Counted from the first letter of the stretch, positions 7,420 through 15,345 are shown. The stretch is DNA of 19,450 bases from Campylobacteraceae bacterium (GCA_031276365.1 JAISNG010000112.1:1-19450); one strand, 5' to 3'. Numbers and translations: made by a program. Notes: a model not told the origin generated them from the sequence alone.

Positions 7420-8094
7420 ATGAGTATGTCTATCATAATGATAGAAGACGATGAAGAGTTAGCCGTTCTTCTCGCGGATTTTCTAAGAAAATACGACCTT
7501 GATGTTACAACATTTCCAGACCCGTTTATCGGCATAAGCGCGATAAGCATCAACAAATACGACCTTTTGATACTTGACCTTTCACTTCCAGGACTTGACG
7601 GACTTGAGATTTGTAAAGAGGTACGCGAAAAGAGCGATATTCCTATCATCATCTCATCGGCAAGAAGCGATGTTGAAGACAAGATAAAAGGTCTTGAACT
7701 CGGAGCAGACGATTATCTACCCAAACCTTACGAACCAAAAGAGTTATACGCAAGAATCATGAGCGTGATAAGAAGATACCGCAAAAGCGATAAGGAGATA
7801 GCGCAAAAGAGTAATTTTGTCTTGAATGAAGACGCCAAAAACATAAGATTTAAAGGCAGTGTCCTAAAACTTACACAAGCCGAATATGAAGTCCTTTCAA
7901 CGCTTATTGAGCGTATAGGCTGTGTTGTATCAAGGCGCGATTTGATACGTCTTGCACCCTCTTTGGGCGACGAGGGAGAGAGCAGAAGCCTTGATGTTCT
8001 AATCAGTAGAATCCGCACAAAAATAAGCGACAACTCCAAAAACCCAGAATTTCTACACTCCGTACGCGGCATAGGTTACAGGCTTGACAGATGA
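7420..8094 (+). CDS. OmpR-family response regulator (ArsR/RacR-like two-component type)
   Basis: A cytoplasmic 224-residue regulator. The receiver domain has acidic pocket E9/D10/D11, phospho-acceptor D53 in LILDLSLPGLDG, S80 in IIISSARSD and K102 in YLPKPYEPKEL. The C-terminal winged helix shows LTQAEYEVLSTLIER, LDVLISRIRTKI and HSVRGIGYRL. The ATG at 7420 has AAAGGA six bases upstream. A second ATG two codons in is possible. The IPIIISSARSD and ADDYLPKPYEP stretches resemble the ArsR (HP0166)/RacR branch of epsilonproteobacterial regulators as I remember them, but not well enough for a symbol. It overlaps the kinase gene by ATGA. No target gene is evident, though the divergent hydrolase pair is a candidate. 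Confidence 0.92.
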   Translation: MSMSIIMIEDDEELAVLLADFLRKYDLDVTTFPDPFIGISAISINKYDLLILDLSLPGLDGLEICKEVREKSDIPIIISSARSDVEDKIKGLELGADDYLPKPYEPKELYARIMSVIRRYRKSDKEIAQKSNFVLNEDAKNIRFKGSVLKLTQAEYEVLSTLIERIGCVVSRRDLIRLAPSLGDEGESRSLDVLISRIRTKISDNSKNPEFLHSVRGIGYRLDR

Positions 8095-9380
8095 AATGGC
8101 GGCATTCACTCCAAACAAAGATAACATTTATATTTCTCACAGCAATCATCGCCGTATTTCTTATAGGCATCGGAACATATATCAAAAGCTCAAGAGAATC
8201 AGCATTTGAATCTTATCATTTGGCGGTTTCTTTGGCGGTTTCGGAGGATTCGCGCGATGAGACAAGCGGCGGCTTTCATGTAGAAAAGTTTGTAGATGAA
8301 GGTTTTTCGCCTGTTGAGGACGAACGCCAAAGGGCTGATATTTTAAAAATATACGACAGACTGCTTGCAAAGAAAAAAAGCGGCGGCGAAGGACAAAAAT
8401 ATTATAAAAATAGCGCTGAAAATGGAATGGGGAAGATTTTTATCGGCGAAGACGGAGTTGATTTCGGTGTAATTTATGCAGACAATGTTGTTTATCTTGT
8501 CTTAAGTCAAACGGGAAATGAGCGCATAATATTTCAAGTGCAGAAGATGAAGAAAAACTACACTTTGATGTTGGTTTTCGGGACTATTATATTTTTACTT
8601 TGCCTGCTGTATATCGCCATCATAAGAAGTATCAGACCTCTTAGAATGCTGCGCGAAAAGATAAAAGATTTTGCTAAAGGCAACGATGAGATAGAGATTA
8701 AGATGCATGGCGGCGACGAGATAGCCAAAGTTATAAACGAATTTAACGCCGCGGTCAAAAAGATACGCGCTTTCAGGCAGGCGCGGCAGCTGTTTTTGCG
8801 AAATATTATGCATGAGTTTAAAACGCCTATCATGCAGGGCAAACTCTCTTTGGAGATGCTCGAACCAAGCGCTTACAAAAATTCGCTGGAAAAGGTTTTT
8901 GTACGGCAGGAAAATCTTTTAAATAGATTTATTAGTATAGAAAAACTCGGTGCAGGCGAATTGAACCTTGATATTCATACTTACAATCTGCGCGATATCA
9001 TAGACTGTTCGCTTGATATCATAGGCGAACGCTCTGCAAATATAAACGTCAAAATAGAGGACAAAAAGGTAAAGGCAGATTTTGACATGCTAGCAACCGC
9101 CATAAAAAATCTCCTTGACAACGCGCTTTTGTACAGTGCGGACAAAAAAGCCTCCATCAAAGCAAACGGCGATGCAATCACCATCTCAAACATCGGAAAG
9201 CCTCTTGAGTTTTCGCTTGAAGAGTACAAAAAACCGTTTTTCATGCAAGGAGCAAAGCAAAAAGAGTCGCGCGGACTTGGATTTGGGCTGTTTATCTCGC
9301 TAAATATTTTTGATTTGCACGGCATGACAACACAATATATATATGATAACGGAAAGAGCATTTTTGTATTGAGATTTTAA
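8091..9380 (+). CDS. sensor histidine kinase (ArsS/RacS-like)
   Basis: A 429-residue inner-membrane kinase, coupled to the regulator by a four-base overlap. TM1 lies at about residues 11-31. A rather small periplasmic domain follows to about 156, then TM2 at about 157-179 and a HAMP region to about 228. The phospho-acceptor H241 sits in LFLRNIMHEFKTPIMQGKLS, the characteristic form seen in epsilonproteobacterial ArsS-type kinases. The ATPase domain has the N box AIKNLLDNALLYS, a reduced G1 (ISNIGKPLE, lacking the Asp of DxGxG), the F-box-like KKPFFMQGAKQKE and the G2 box RGLGFGLFI. The signal sensed is unknown. In H. pylori the related ArsRS responds to acid, but the short sensor domain here gives no direct support for that. 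Confidence 0.92.
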   Translation: MKWRHSLQTKITFIFLTAIIAVFLIGIGTYIKSSRESAFESYHLAVSLAVSEDSRDETSGGFHVEKFVDEGFSPVEDERQRADILKIYDRLLAKKKSGGEGQKYYKNSAENGMGKIFIGEDGVDFGVIYADNVVYLVLSQTGNERIIFQVQKMKKNYTLMLVFGTIIFLLCLLYIAIIRSIRPLRMLREKIKDFAKGNDEIEIKMHGGDEIAKVINEFNAAVKKIRAFRQARQLFLRNIMHEFKTPIMQGKLSLEMLEPSAYKNSLEKVFVRQENLLNRFISIEKLGAGELNLDIHTYNLRDIIDCSLDIIGERSANINVKIEDKKVKADFDMLATAIKNLLDNALLYSADKKASIKANGDAITISNIGKPLEFSLEEYKKPFFMQGAKQKESRGLGFGLFISLNIFDLHGMTTQYIYDNGKSIFVLRF

Positions 9381-9431
9381 GTGCATAGTTAAAAACGGAC
9401 TTACTGTATTTTTGCAACTATTATTATAATT

Positions 9432-9620
9432 TTAGATACATGTAAAGAGCAAAATGTCTTCGGGCGTGCTTCTTTTGCCTTCTTCGTCATATCCGCGACC
9501 GAATGTGAGTGAGTACATATCGTGAGGGAATGCAGGAATGTCAACCTCTTCCGTCATACCAAATACAGGCGGGTATCTATAACGACTTTTACAAACATGA
9601 AAACGTTTATAATTAAAGAT
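9432..9620 (-). pseudogene. 3' remnant of an unidentified protein gene
   Basis: The minus strand is open for 62 codons between stops. From RYRYPPVFGMTEEVDIPAF onward the translation looks like real protein (FPHDMYSLTFGRGY, then DEEGKRSTPEDILLF), ending TCI before TAA at 9432-9434. Upstream of RYRY the frame turns AT-rich and soon meets a stop at 9621-9623. An internal ATG at 9555-9557 would give 41 residues but has no good ribosome binding site. I read it as the C-terminal tail of a gene whose body has been lost. I could not identify the family. Confidence 0.4.
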
Positions 9621-9754
9621 TCATGTTTTGGAGTTTGTCTTTTTGCTTTCTCTCATAGTTTTACTTGCTGCGGGTGAATTAACAAAAAGATGGAAAAATG
9701 AAAGTTTTTTATTTTCTCTTCATGGTTTTATTTTTTAAACTATCTCCAATTTGG

Positions 9755-9806
9755 ATTCCCGCATTCCTCACGATGACGACTATCGTTGTATTGTTCGCGC
9801 GGGAAT
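9755..9806. repeat. degenerate extragenic palindrome (ATTCCCGC ... GCGGGAAT)
   Basis: ATTCCCGC at 9755-9762 pairs with GCGGGAAT at 9799-9806. Between them lie TTCCTCACGATGACGA-type bases, the style of dispersed extragenic palindromes with CGTCATTCC/CCCGC modules found in many genomes. A partial inverted copy of the left part, ATCGTGAGGGAATGCAGGAAT, occurs near 9519-9540. The element looks worn, and no flanking duplication is visible. Confidence 0.4.
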
Positions 9807-9855
9807 AACGGAAGAAGTAAATACTTGCATATATGCTCTTGCTTGTCGTATCATT

Positions 9856-9873
9856 TTCGTTAGGAATGACGAA
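9856..9873. repeat. short palindromic module TTCGT-N8-ACGAA
   Basis: TTCGT and ACGAA flank TAGGAATG. The inner GGAATGACGAA string matches the type of module seen in the neighbouring extragenic palindrome, so it may be another fragment of the same family. Confidence 0.3.
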
Positions 9874-9963
9874 GAGGAATACAAGAATGGAACGTAATAT
9901 TTTTATCTTTCATGATAGAAGAGGTGTGGTTTTACTTGTAGTTTGGTTGCGGGAGTGAGGGGA

Positions 9964-9985
9964 AAAGCAAATGTTTATTTGCTTT
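9964..9985. repeat. 9-bp hairpin in the decayed spacer
   Basis: AAAGCAAAT and ATTTGCTTT are perfect inverted repeats around the loop GTTT. No T-tract follows on either strand beyond the stem itself. It could be a weak terminator for the leftward mnmA operon or chance in AT-rich DNA. Confidence 0.3.
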
Positions 9986-10059
9986 CATGTATGCGTTCAT
10001 TTGTTTGAAAAATGCGCGTTTATATACTCTTTTCTCACAAAATGTTGCAGGAACAACGG

Positions 10060-10084
10060 AAAAAAGGCGATTATTTACTTTTTT
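10060..10084 (-). terminator. weak candidate terminator after mnmA
   Basis: AAAAAAG and CTTTTTT form a 7-bp, AT-dominated stem with an 11-base loop, just past the mnmA stop on the minus strand. The stem is weak and the loop long, so this is only a candidate end for the aroQ-to-mnmA transcript. Confidence 0.25.
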
Positions 10085-10091
10085 AACAAAC

Positions 10092-11114
10092 TTACGCAAT
10101 TATTCCGCTTCCGACAACATATTCGCCCTGATAAAATACCGCAAGCTGACCTGAAGCTATCGCGCTCGCGCTCTCATCCATAACAACGCGGGCGGTTTTG
10201 TCGGCGCTGTCTATGAGGATTTTACATTTTAGTTTCGGGCTTCTATATCTTATCTTAACGGAGGCTTCAAGCTCGTTTTTGTCTGTGAACATATTCAGCG
10301 ATTTGACGCTAAACTCTTTTGATTCGAGGTCTTCTTTACCGCCAACAACGATTTGGTTTTTTTCTGGGATTATGGAAATTACGTAGTGCGGGTCATGCGC
10401 GCCTCTTATCTCAAAACCTCTCCTTTTGCCGATTGTGTAATGCATGTATCCCTGATGAGTTCCGATAATTTCGCCCTTTGTGTTTAGTACGTCGCCCTGC
10501 CTGTGCACATTCATGTGTTCTTGTAAAACTTCAATGTATGTATTTTGCACGAAACATATCTCGCTACTCTCTTTTTGCGTAGAAAAGTCCTCAAGTTCGG
10601 GGATACCAAGCGCAAATGCCTTTATATCTTTTTTATATTTTTCACCAAGCGGGAAAATCATATATGCCAATGCATCGGATGAAACTTGAGCCAAAAAATA
10701 GCTCTGGTCTTTGCTCTTATCAACGGCTTCATGTATAAGTCCCTCTTTTATCCGCACATAATGCCCAGTTGCCAGCTTGTCCATATCAAGACTTTTGGCA
10801 AAATCAAGCAGCGCGCCGAATTTTATATATTTATTGCAAAACACGCATGGATTTGGCGTTATACCCTCTTCATAAGCTTTTACAAACGGATTGTAAACTA
10901 TCTTGTCAAACTCTTTGCTAAGGTCTAAAACATGGTATTTTATGCCCAAAAATTCAGCCGCTCTTTTTACCATGCCTATATTTCTTGTGTGTTTTTTGTC
11001 ATCACAATGCAAACGTAGATAACAGCCCTCGACGTGATGTCCCTCTTGTTTTAGCAGATATGCCGTAGTTGTAGAGTCAACACCCCCACTCATCGCAACC
11101 AAAATCTTTGCCAT
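10092..11114 (-). CDS. mnmA: tRNA-specific 2-thiouridylase MnmA
   Basis: The enzyme installs sulfur at C2 of the wobble uridine in Lys, Glu and Gln tRNAs, using ATP to adenylate the base and sulfur relayed as persulfide. The protein has 340 residues, typical for MnmA. The ATP pyrophosphatase loop SGGVDS is at 9-14. The substrate-recognition stretch NPCVFCNKYIKFG holds the catalytic Cys93, and the second catalytic cysteine is Cys187 in SSEICFVQN. Other family motifs are ATGHYVRI, KDQSYFLAQV and HYTIGKRRGF. It is the last gene of the five-gene leftward operon, four bases after the LOG-family gene. Its AGGAG Shine-Dalgarno lies within the 3' end of that gene. Confidence 0.96.
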   Translation of the reverse strand: MAKILVAMSGGVDSTTTAYLLKQEGHHVEGCYLRLHCDDKKHTRNIGMVKRAAEFLGIKYHVLDLSKEFDKIVYNPFVKAYEEGITPNPCVFCNKYIKFGALLDFAKSLDMDKLATGHYVRIKEGLIHEAVDKSKDQSYFLAQVSSDALAYMIFPLGEKYKKDIKAFALGIPELEDFSTQKESSEICFVQNTYIEVLQEHMNVHRQGDVLNTKGEIIGTHQGYMHYTIGKRRGFEIRGAHDPHYVISIIPEKNQIVVGGKEDLESKEFSVKSLNMFTDKNELEASVKIRYRSPKLKCKILIDSADKTARVVMDESASAIASGQLAVFYQGEYVVGSGIIA

Positions 11115-11118
11115 CTCT

Positions 11119-11862
11119 TTACTCCTCTTTTGTAAAGTTTTTAAACTGCTCTTTTATGAGATTGTATCTTTTGCTCTTTTCAAGTCCTAATTCGCGCATC
11201 AGTTCAAGATATGCTGCAACATAGCTTTTTATACCCTCATTTATCTGCTCCAAATCATCGCTTATCTGCCAGATATCAGCCTCGTCTGCCTCAATGGTTT
11301 TATGTTTAACAAGAGTTGTTTTCACAAACTCAACCAAAGGCGTCCAAAACTCGCTCCCGTAAAGATAGATTTTCATCGGAAGTATCTTTCTTGTGAGAAT
11401 AAGCGTCGTTACATCGCAAAGCTCGTCCAGTGTACCAAATCCGCCCGGAAACGCTATACATGCAACCGCATTTCTGATGAGCATATTTTTTCGTATGGCG
11501 AAATTTTCAAGCGTTATGGATTTTGTCGTAAATGGATTTGTTTCCTGCTCAAATGGTAAAAAGAGGTTAAATCCCAAACTCTCACCGTTTTTGCCTGCAA
11601 ACGCTCCTCTGTTCGCCGCTTCCATGATGCCGTATGAACCGCCAGAAGTTATATGAAAACCTTCATGCGATAACAATTGCGCCATTTGAACGGCTTTTTG
11701 ATAATAGACGCTATCCTCTTTAAGCCGCGCACTGCCGAATATCGCAACTGCCGCGCCAATACCCTCTAAAAGCCCAAAACCCTTGTCGCAGTCCTCCTTG
11801 AAGCTTTTCAGCGCCTCTTTATCGGTTTTTTTAATATCACTGCTGTACTCTTTAATTTTCAC
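11119..11862 (-). CDS. LOG-family (TIGR00730-type) nucleotide phosphoribohydrolase
   Basis: A 247-residue Rossmann-fold protein of the LOG/lysine-decarboxylase-like family. Characterised members remove ribose phosphate from cytokinin or purine nucleoside monophosphates. The family signatures are GGSYGIMEAANRGA (74-87) and PGGFGTLDE (139-147), with the intervening IRKNMLIR that contributes phosphate binding and catalysis. There is an N-terminal extension of about 35 residues before IFGSAR. No signal peptide is seen. It sits nine bases after folK and four before mnmA. The true bacterial substrate is not known from sequence. The old 'lysine decarboxylase' label for this family should not be used. 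Confidence 0.9.
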   Translation of the reverse strand: MKIKEYSSDIKKTDKEALKSFKEDCDKGFGLLEGIGAAVAIFGSARLKEDSVYYQKAVQMAQLLSHEGFHITSGGSYGIMEAANRGAFAGKNGESLGFNLFLPFEQETNPFTTKSITLENFAIRKNMLIRNAVACIAFPGGFGTLDELCDVTTLILTRKILPMKIYLYGSEFWTPLVEFVKTTLVKHKTIEADEADIWQISDDLEQINEGIKSYVAAYLELMRELGLEKSKRYNLIKEQFKNFTKEE

Positions 11863-11871
11863 TATTTTTCC

Positions 11872-12426
11872 TTATATCATAGTTAAAGGTAACAAAACCG
11901 ATAATCTTTCTTGCCATTTTGGATGCGGAATGATAATATCTTTTTGCATAAATTTTGCTGTATCAAAAAAAATAATATCCAAATCAAGCGTTCTGGGCGC
12001 ATTTTTGAAACTTCTTACGCGTCCGAAAATCTTTTCGGCATGCAGTAAAAATTTAAGCAGTTTTTGCACGCTGAGCGAAGTTTGAACCACCATGACAGCA
12101 TTAAAAAAATCGTTTTGTTCAAGATATCCGAATGCAGGATTTTGTAAAATCGGCGAGGTTTTGCTCACATGTAAAAGCGAACAGGACGCAAAGTATCTAA
12201 AAAGCGCGACAAATCTCTTTTTGACATCTCCGACATTGCCGCCAATGCCGATAAGTGCGGTGTGTTTAAATTCGCCCTCAGCCAATTTGGAAGCAGGAAA
12301 AAACCTTGTTTTGTGCCATTTTAAAGCCTGTTCATTTTCACCGATAAAGGCTTTGGCATGAAAAAACCGTGCGTTTTTCTCTTTTTTTATGCAAAGAGAA
12401 AATCGCTCTTCCTTAGCCGTTCTCAT
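11872..12426 (-). CDS. folK: 2-amino-4-hydroxy-6-hydroxymethyldihydropteridine diphosphokinase
   Basis: This enzyme transfers pyrophosphate from ATP to hydroxymethyl-dihydropterin in folate synthesis. It is a 184-residue cytoplasmic protein. The HPPK core starts at about residue 56 (ALIGIGGNVGD) and contains NDFFNAVMVV, EKIFGRVRSFKNAPRTLDLD (Mg-binding DLD at 148-150), and IIPHPKWQER with LLPL. A basic N-terminal extension of about 55 residues precedes the core. As I recall, epsilonproteobacterial FolK proteins share such an extension, so it need not be a wrong start. The start overlaps the peptidase stop by 14 bases, which suggests translational coupling. In H. pylori and C. jejuni the flagellar gene flhF follows folK; here the LOG gene follows instead. 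Confidence 0.92.
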   Translation of the reverse strand: MRTAKEERFSLCIKKEKNARFFHAKAFIGENEQALKWHKTRFFPASKLAEGEFKHTALIGIGGNVGDVKKRFVALFRYFASCSLLHVSKTSPILQNPAFGYLEQNDFFNAVMVVQTSLSVQKLLKFLLHAEKIFGRVRSFKNAPRTLDLDIIFFDTAKFMQKDIIIPHPKWQERLSVLLPLTMI

Positions 12427-13459
12427 GCAAAACTTTGACTTTGCCCTCGGTTATCGCCGCCATATCCTCTATGCGGACGCCGAATGCGTTGGGCAGATAG
12501 ATTCCAGGCTCTACGGTAAACACCATACCCTCTTGGATAAGAGCGGCGCTGCGCGGTGAAATAACGGGCAGTTCGTGTATATCAAGCCCTACGCCATGTC
12601 CTGTTGAGTGAATGAAATATTTACCAAATCCCGCTTTTTCTATCACATCGCGTGCGGCTTTGTCTATATCACTGGCTTTTACGCCTATTTTAATGGTTTT
12701 TATAGCCGCTTCCTGTGCTTTTAAAACCGTATCGTAAATCTTTTGCCTAAATGCGTCTTTGAACTTTTGTGTTCCTTTGTCGTCAAACGCCGCACTTTTT
12801 TGGGCTTCTATCGTGCGCGTCCTGTCCGAACAGTAGCGGCGGTATTTTACGCCTGCATCTAAAAGCAGCAAATCGCCTTTTTTAAGTGTCTTACTGCTTG
12901 GCAGAGAGTGCGGTTTGGCAGCGTTTTCATTTATCGCGCAAATCGGCGAAAAGCTGAGCTTGTTTTTACCGCCGTCCCTCATGGCATTTTGCGCTTCATA
13001 ATGCAGCTCCTGCTCGCTCTTACCAAAACCGCGCTCTTGTATGATTTGCGCGAAACGTCTAAACGCCTCCTGCCCTTTAAGCGCGGCAATTTCTATAATC
13101 TTCAACTCTTCGGGAGTTTTTACCATGCGTTTGATTTGAGAAAAATTTTTTTGCGCTCTGAAATTGACATTCAGGTTTTTTGACAATGCGTCAAATCTTG
13201 CTACGCTAAACTCCAAAGGGTCAAAAATGATATTTTTAAGGCGCGCTTTTTTGATGATGGCGCGCGCTTTTTTTACCAAATCTCTGTTTGCGTCGATAAC
13301 CTGCGCATTTTTGATAATCTGGACAGCTTCCGTGATATATCTGCCGTCCGTCAAAAAGTATGCTTCGTCGGTACTTATGCGCAAAAAGAGGGCATTGTCG
13401 CACGAAAAGGCGCACTCATAGTAGAGCGCATTTTCGTTTTGGAGTATATACGCGCTCAA
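12413..13459 (-). CDS. M24B Xaa-Pro aminopeptidase/dipeptidase (PepQ/PepP-like)
   Basis: A dinuclear metallopeptidase that removes N-terminal residues before proline. From the chosen start the protein has 348 residues. The creatinase-like N-terminal domain covers about 1-110 and the pita-bread catalytic domain the rest. All five metal ligands are visible: D201 (LLLLDAG), D212 (CSDRTRT), H288 (STGHGVGLDIHE), E317 (TVEPGIY) and E331 (RIEDM). Start choice: TTG at 13457-13459 immediately follows the aroQ stop and gives the N terminus SAYILQNENALYYE, which aligns with related proteins as I recall them. An upstream TTG at 13501 would give 362 residues but overlaps aroQ by 41 bases with low-complexity sequence. 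Neither start has a strong Shine-Dalgarno, so expression is probably coupled to aroQ. Confidence 0.92.
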   Translation of the reverse strand: MSAYILQNENALYYECAFSCDNALFLRISTDEAYFLTDGRYITEAVQIIKNAQVIDANRDLVKKARAIIKKARLKNIIFDPLEFSVARFDALSKNLNVNFRAQKNFSQIKRMVKTPEELKIIEIAALKGQEAFRRFAQIIQERGFGKSEQELHYEAQNAMRDGGKNKLSFSPICAINENAAKPHSLPSSKTLKKGDLLLLDAGVKYRRYCSDRTRTIEAQKSAAFDDKGTQKFKDAFRQKIYDTVLKAQEAAIKTIKIGVKASDIDKAARDVIEKAGFGKYFIHSTGHGVGLDIHELPVISPRSAALIQEGMVFTVEPGIYLPNAFGVRIEDMAAITEGKVKVLHENG

Positions 13460-13460
13460 A

Positions 13461-13934
13461 CTATTTTTTCTCGCTCTCCGATTTTCTTTTGATGGCTTCA
13501 AATTCTGCTAAAATTTGCATTAATGCTACCAAAGCCAAATGGTACCCAAAAGGTCCGAAACCGCTGATTTGTCCTGAACATACAGGTGCTATCAAGCTTT
13601 TTTGGCGAAACTCTTCACGGCGGTAGATATTGCTGATGTGAACTTCAATGACAGGGATATTAAGCGCGCTTATCGCATCTCTTATCGCAACAGATGTGTG
13701 CGTATATGCGGCGGGATTTATGATAACGCCGTTCGCGTCTCCCAAGCACTCTTGAAGTCTGTCGATTATCTCGCCCTCAAAGTTTGATTGAAAAAACTCA
13801 ATATTTATGTTATTTTGTTTCGCCACATTTTCCATTTGAGCGTGAATATCGTCAAGCTTCATGCCGCCGTAAATGTTCTGCTCCCTGTGTCCCAACATGT
13901 TTAAGTTCGGTCCTTGGATAACAACTATTTTCAT
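13461..13934 (-). CDS. aroQ: type II 3-dehydroquinate dehydratase
   Basis: This enzyme catalyses the third step of the shikimate pathway, 3-dehydroquinate to 3-dehydroshikimate, as a dodecamer in the cytoplasm. It has 157 residues. Signatures are IQGPNLNMLGHRE at the N terminus, catalytic Tyr22 in NIYGG on the flexible loop, INPAAYTHTSVAIRDA with the substrate-binding Asn, and EVHISNIYRREEFR with the catalytic His. I chose ATG 13932-13934 because an AAAGG site precedes it and the protein then starts MKIVVIQGPN, as in the family. The longer frame from 13988 adds 18 unrelated residues and crosses the promoter region. It is the first gene of the leftward operon and diverges from the aminodeoxyfutalosine deaminase gene. 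Confidence 0.96.
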   Translation of the reverse strand: MKIVVIQGPNLNMLGHREQNIYGGMKLDDIHAQMENVAKQNNINIEFFQSNFEGEIIDRLQECLGDANGVIINPAAYTHTSVAIRDAISALNIPVIEVHISNIYRREEFRQKSLIAPVCSGQISGFGPFGYHLALVALMQILAEFEAIKRKSESEKK

Positions 13935-14030
13935 CTGATTTGCCTTTCTTTGATTTTTAAAAGGAAGTATTGTATCACTATTTTGCATAAGAAAAATTTA
14001 CGCTACAATTTCTTTTTTAAAAGGATATTT
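13935..14030. promoter_or_regulatory. divergent promoter region between aroQ and the deaminase gene
   Basis: In these 96 bases the plus strand carries TACAAT at 14004-14009, with TTTGCA about 16 bases upstream. The minus strand reads ATACAAT around 13970-13976. Each sits at a sensible distance from its gene, so two back-to-back promoters are likely. Confidence 0.45.
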
Positions 14031-15266
14031 ATGAGAGTGCTTTTGAGCGATTTTGTGCTTGTGTGCAACGATGAGTTTGATATTATAAAAGACGGCGGCG
14101 TCTGCTTTGACGAAAAGATTTTGGAAATTGGAAACTCTGACGTTTTGCTGGCAAAGTATAAAAATGCCGAAGTTGAAAAGCTTCCTAAAAATTCCGTTTT
14201 GATGCCCGGACTTGTAAATGCGCATGTTCATCTTGAATTCGGCGCAAATGTCGCAACGCTTAAATACGGCGACTTCATGGAGTGGCTTAAAAGCGTCATC
14301 TCTTCGCGTGAAGAGCTTAGCGGCAAATGCACCGAAGCGGTGATAAGCGCATCGCTGGAAAAAATGCTAAAAGATGGAGTTACAACCATCGGCGCAGTGA
14401 GCAGCTTTGGGCTTGATATGAAAGCATGCATAAAAACACCGCTGAATACAGTCTATTTTGTTGAAGCTATAGGTTCAAATCCTGCCGCGATTGATGCACT
14501 CTTTGCCGATTTTAAGAGTAGGTATTATGAGGCAAAAGAGGCTAAAACTAACTCTTTTACTCCCGCCGTATCTGTTCATTCGCCCTACTCAACACATCCG
14601 ATTTTAGCGCGACGCGTGCTTGATATCGCAAAAAATGACGGCGCGGCTGTATCGGCTCACTTTATGGAGTCAGCACATGAGCGCAAATGGCTTGACAGCG
14701 CAAGCGGCGCAATGGGTGAATTTATGAAAAATTTCAATCCTCGTGCAAAGCCGATGACAACAGCAATAGAGTTTTTGGAGCTTTTTCGGGACGTAAAAAC
14801 ACTTTTTATACACGCCGTTTGGGCAAGAGATGACGAACTTAAACTGATAAGCGGGCAAAAAAATGCCGTTGTTCACTGTCCGCGCTCAAATGCACTTTTG
14901 GGAACGGGGGCTTTGGATATCAAAAGAGCGCAAAAAGCTCTTGTGCCTTTGACGCTCGGCACGGACGGACTTAGCTCAAATATAAATCTTAATTTGTGGG
15001 ATGAGATGAGAGCCGCGCTGTTTACGCATCAGACTTTTGCACTTGGCGGCTTGGCTGTTTTGCTATTAAAAGCGGCTACCTGCGAGGGTGCAAAGGCGCT
15101 TGGCTTAAATAAAGGCGTTCTTGAGAGCGGATTTGATGCGGATATTATCGCTTTGGAACTTGCGGAAGTTCCGTGTGATATTTCGGATATTGCACTTCAT
15201 ACGATTTTGCAGACAAAAACCGCACGCCGTATCTTTATCAGCGGCAAAGAGATACAAAACAGATAA
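14031..15266 (+). CDS. aminodeoxyfutalosine deaminase-family amidohydrolase (menaquinone synthesis)
   Basis: The protein is an amidohydrolase of 411 residues, close to the H. pylori HP0267/C. jejuni Cj0067 type that deaminates 6-amino-6-deoxyfutalosine in the futalosine route to menaquinone (sometimes named MqnX). Metal ligands are visible: H65 and H67 in NAHVHLEF, H210 with E213 in SAHFMESAHE, H261 in LFIHAVWA and D312 in LGTDGLSSN. The CPRSN motif lies between the last two ligands. I chose ATG 14031 with AAAAGGA upstream. An earlier ATG at 13914 would add 39 AT-rich residues and overlap aroQ. Divergence from aroQ is the arrangement I recall from C. jejuni Cj0066c/Cj0067. Confidence 0.88.
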   Translation: MRVLLSDFVLVCNDEFDIIKDGGVCFDEKILEIGNSDVLLAKYKNAEVEKLPKNSVLMPGLVNAHVHLEFGANVATLKYGDFMEWLKSVISSREELSGKCTEAVISASLEKMLKDGVTTIGAVSSFGLDMKACIKTPLNTVYFVEAIGSNPAAIDALFADFKSRYYEAKEAKTNSFTPAVSVHSPYSTHPILARRVLDIAKNDGAAVSAHFMESAHERKWLDSASGAMGEFMKNFNPRAKPMTTAIEFLELFRDVKTLFIHAVWARDDELKLISGQKNAVVHCPRSNALLGTGALDIKRAQKALVPLTLGTDGLSSNINLNLWDEMRAALFTHQTFALGGLAVLLLKAATCEGAKALGLNKGVLESGFDADIIALELAEVPCDISDIALHTILQTKTARRIFISGKEIQNR

Positions 15267-15309
15267 TATTGCATTGTTGCATAAAAGCCAAAAGTTAGAA
15301 AAATAGTTT

Positions 15310-15315
15310 TATAAT
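15310..15315 (+). promoter_or_regulatory. candidate -10 box for ogt
   Basis: TATAAT lies 31 bases before the ogt ATG, in the 79-base gap after the deaminase gene. There is no clear -35. It suggests ogt can be transcribed on its own. Confidence 0.4.
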
Positions 15316-15345
15316 TGCGCTTATCAAAATGCGAAAGGAGAGAGT

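Larger units (their letters stand above)
9381..10091. other. 711-base spacer without an intact gene
   Basis: This stretch separates the second kinase gene from the convergent end of mnmA. On the minus strand it contains one open-frame remnant (9432-9620), several degenerate palindromic sequences (9755-9806 and 9856-9873), an isolated hairpin (9964-9985) and a weak terminator-like repeat. The nominal frame at 9971-10183 has low-complexity Phe/Cys content and runs into mnmA, so I do not count it as a gene. The region looks like decayed DNA. Confidence 0.6.

Noticed and set aside
9971..10183. 70-residue plus-strand open frame
   Set aside because: It overlaps the end of mnmA antisense, lacks a ribosome site and shows non-protein-like composition.
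13935..13988. Longer N terminus for AroQ
   Set aside because: The 18 extra residues do not match the family, and ATG 13934 has its own ribosome site.
13914..14030. Longer N terminus for the deaminase
   Set aside because: The extension overlaps aroQ and the promoter region. The ATG at 14031 has a good ribosome site and matches the family start.
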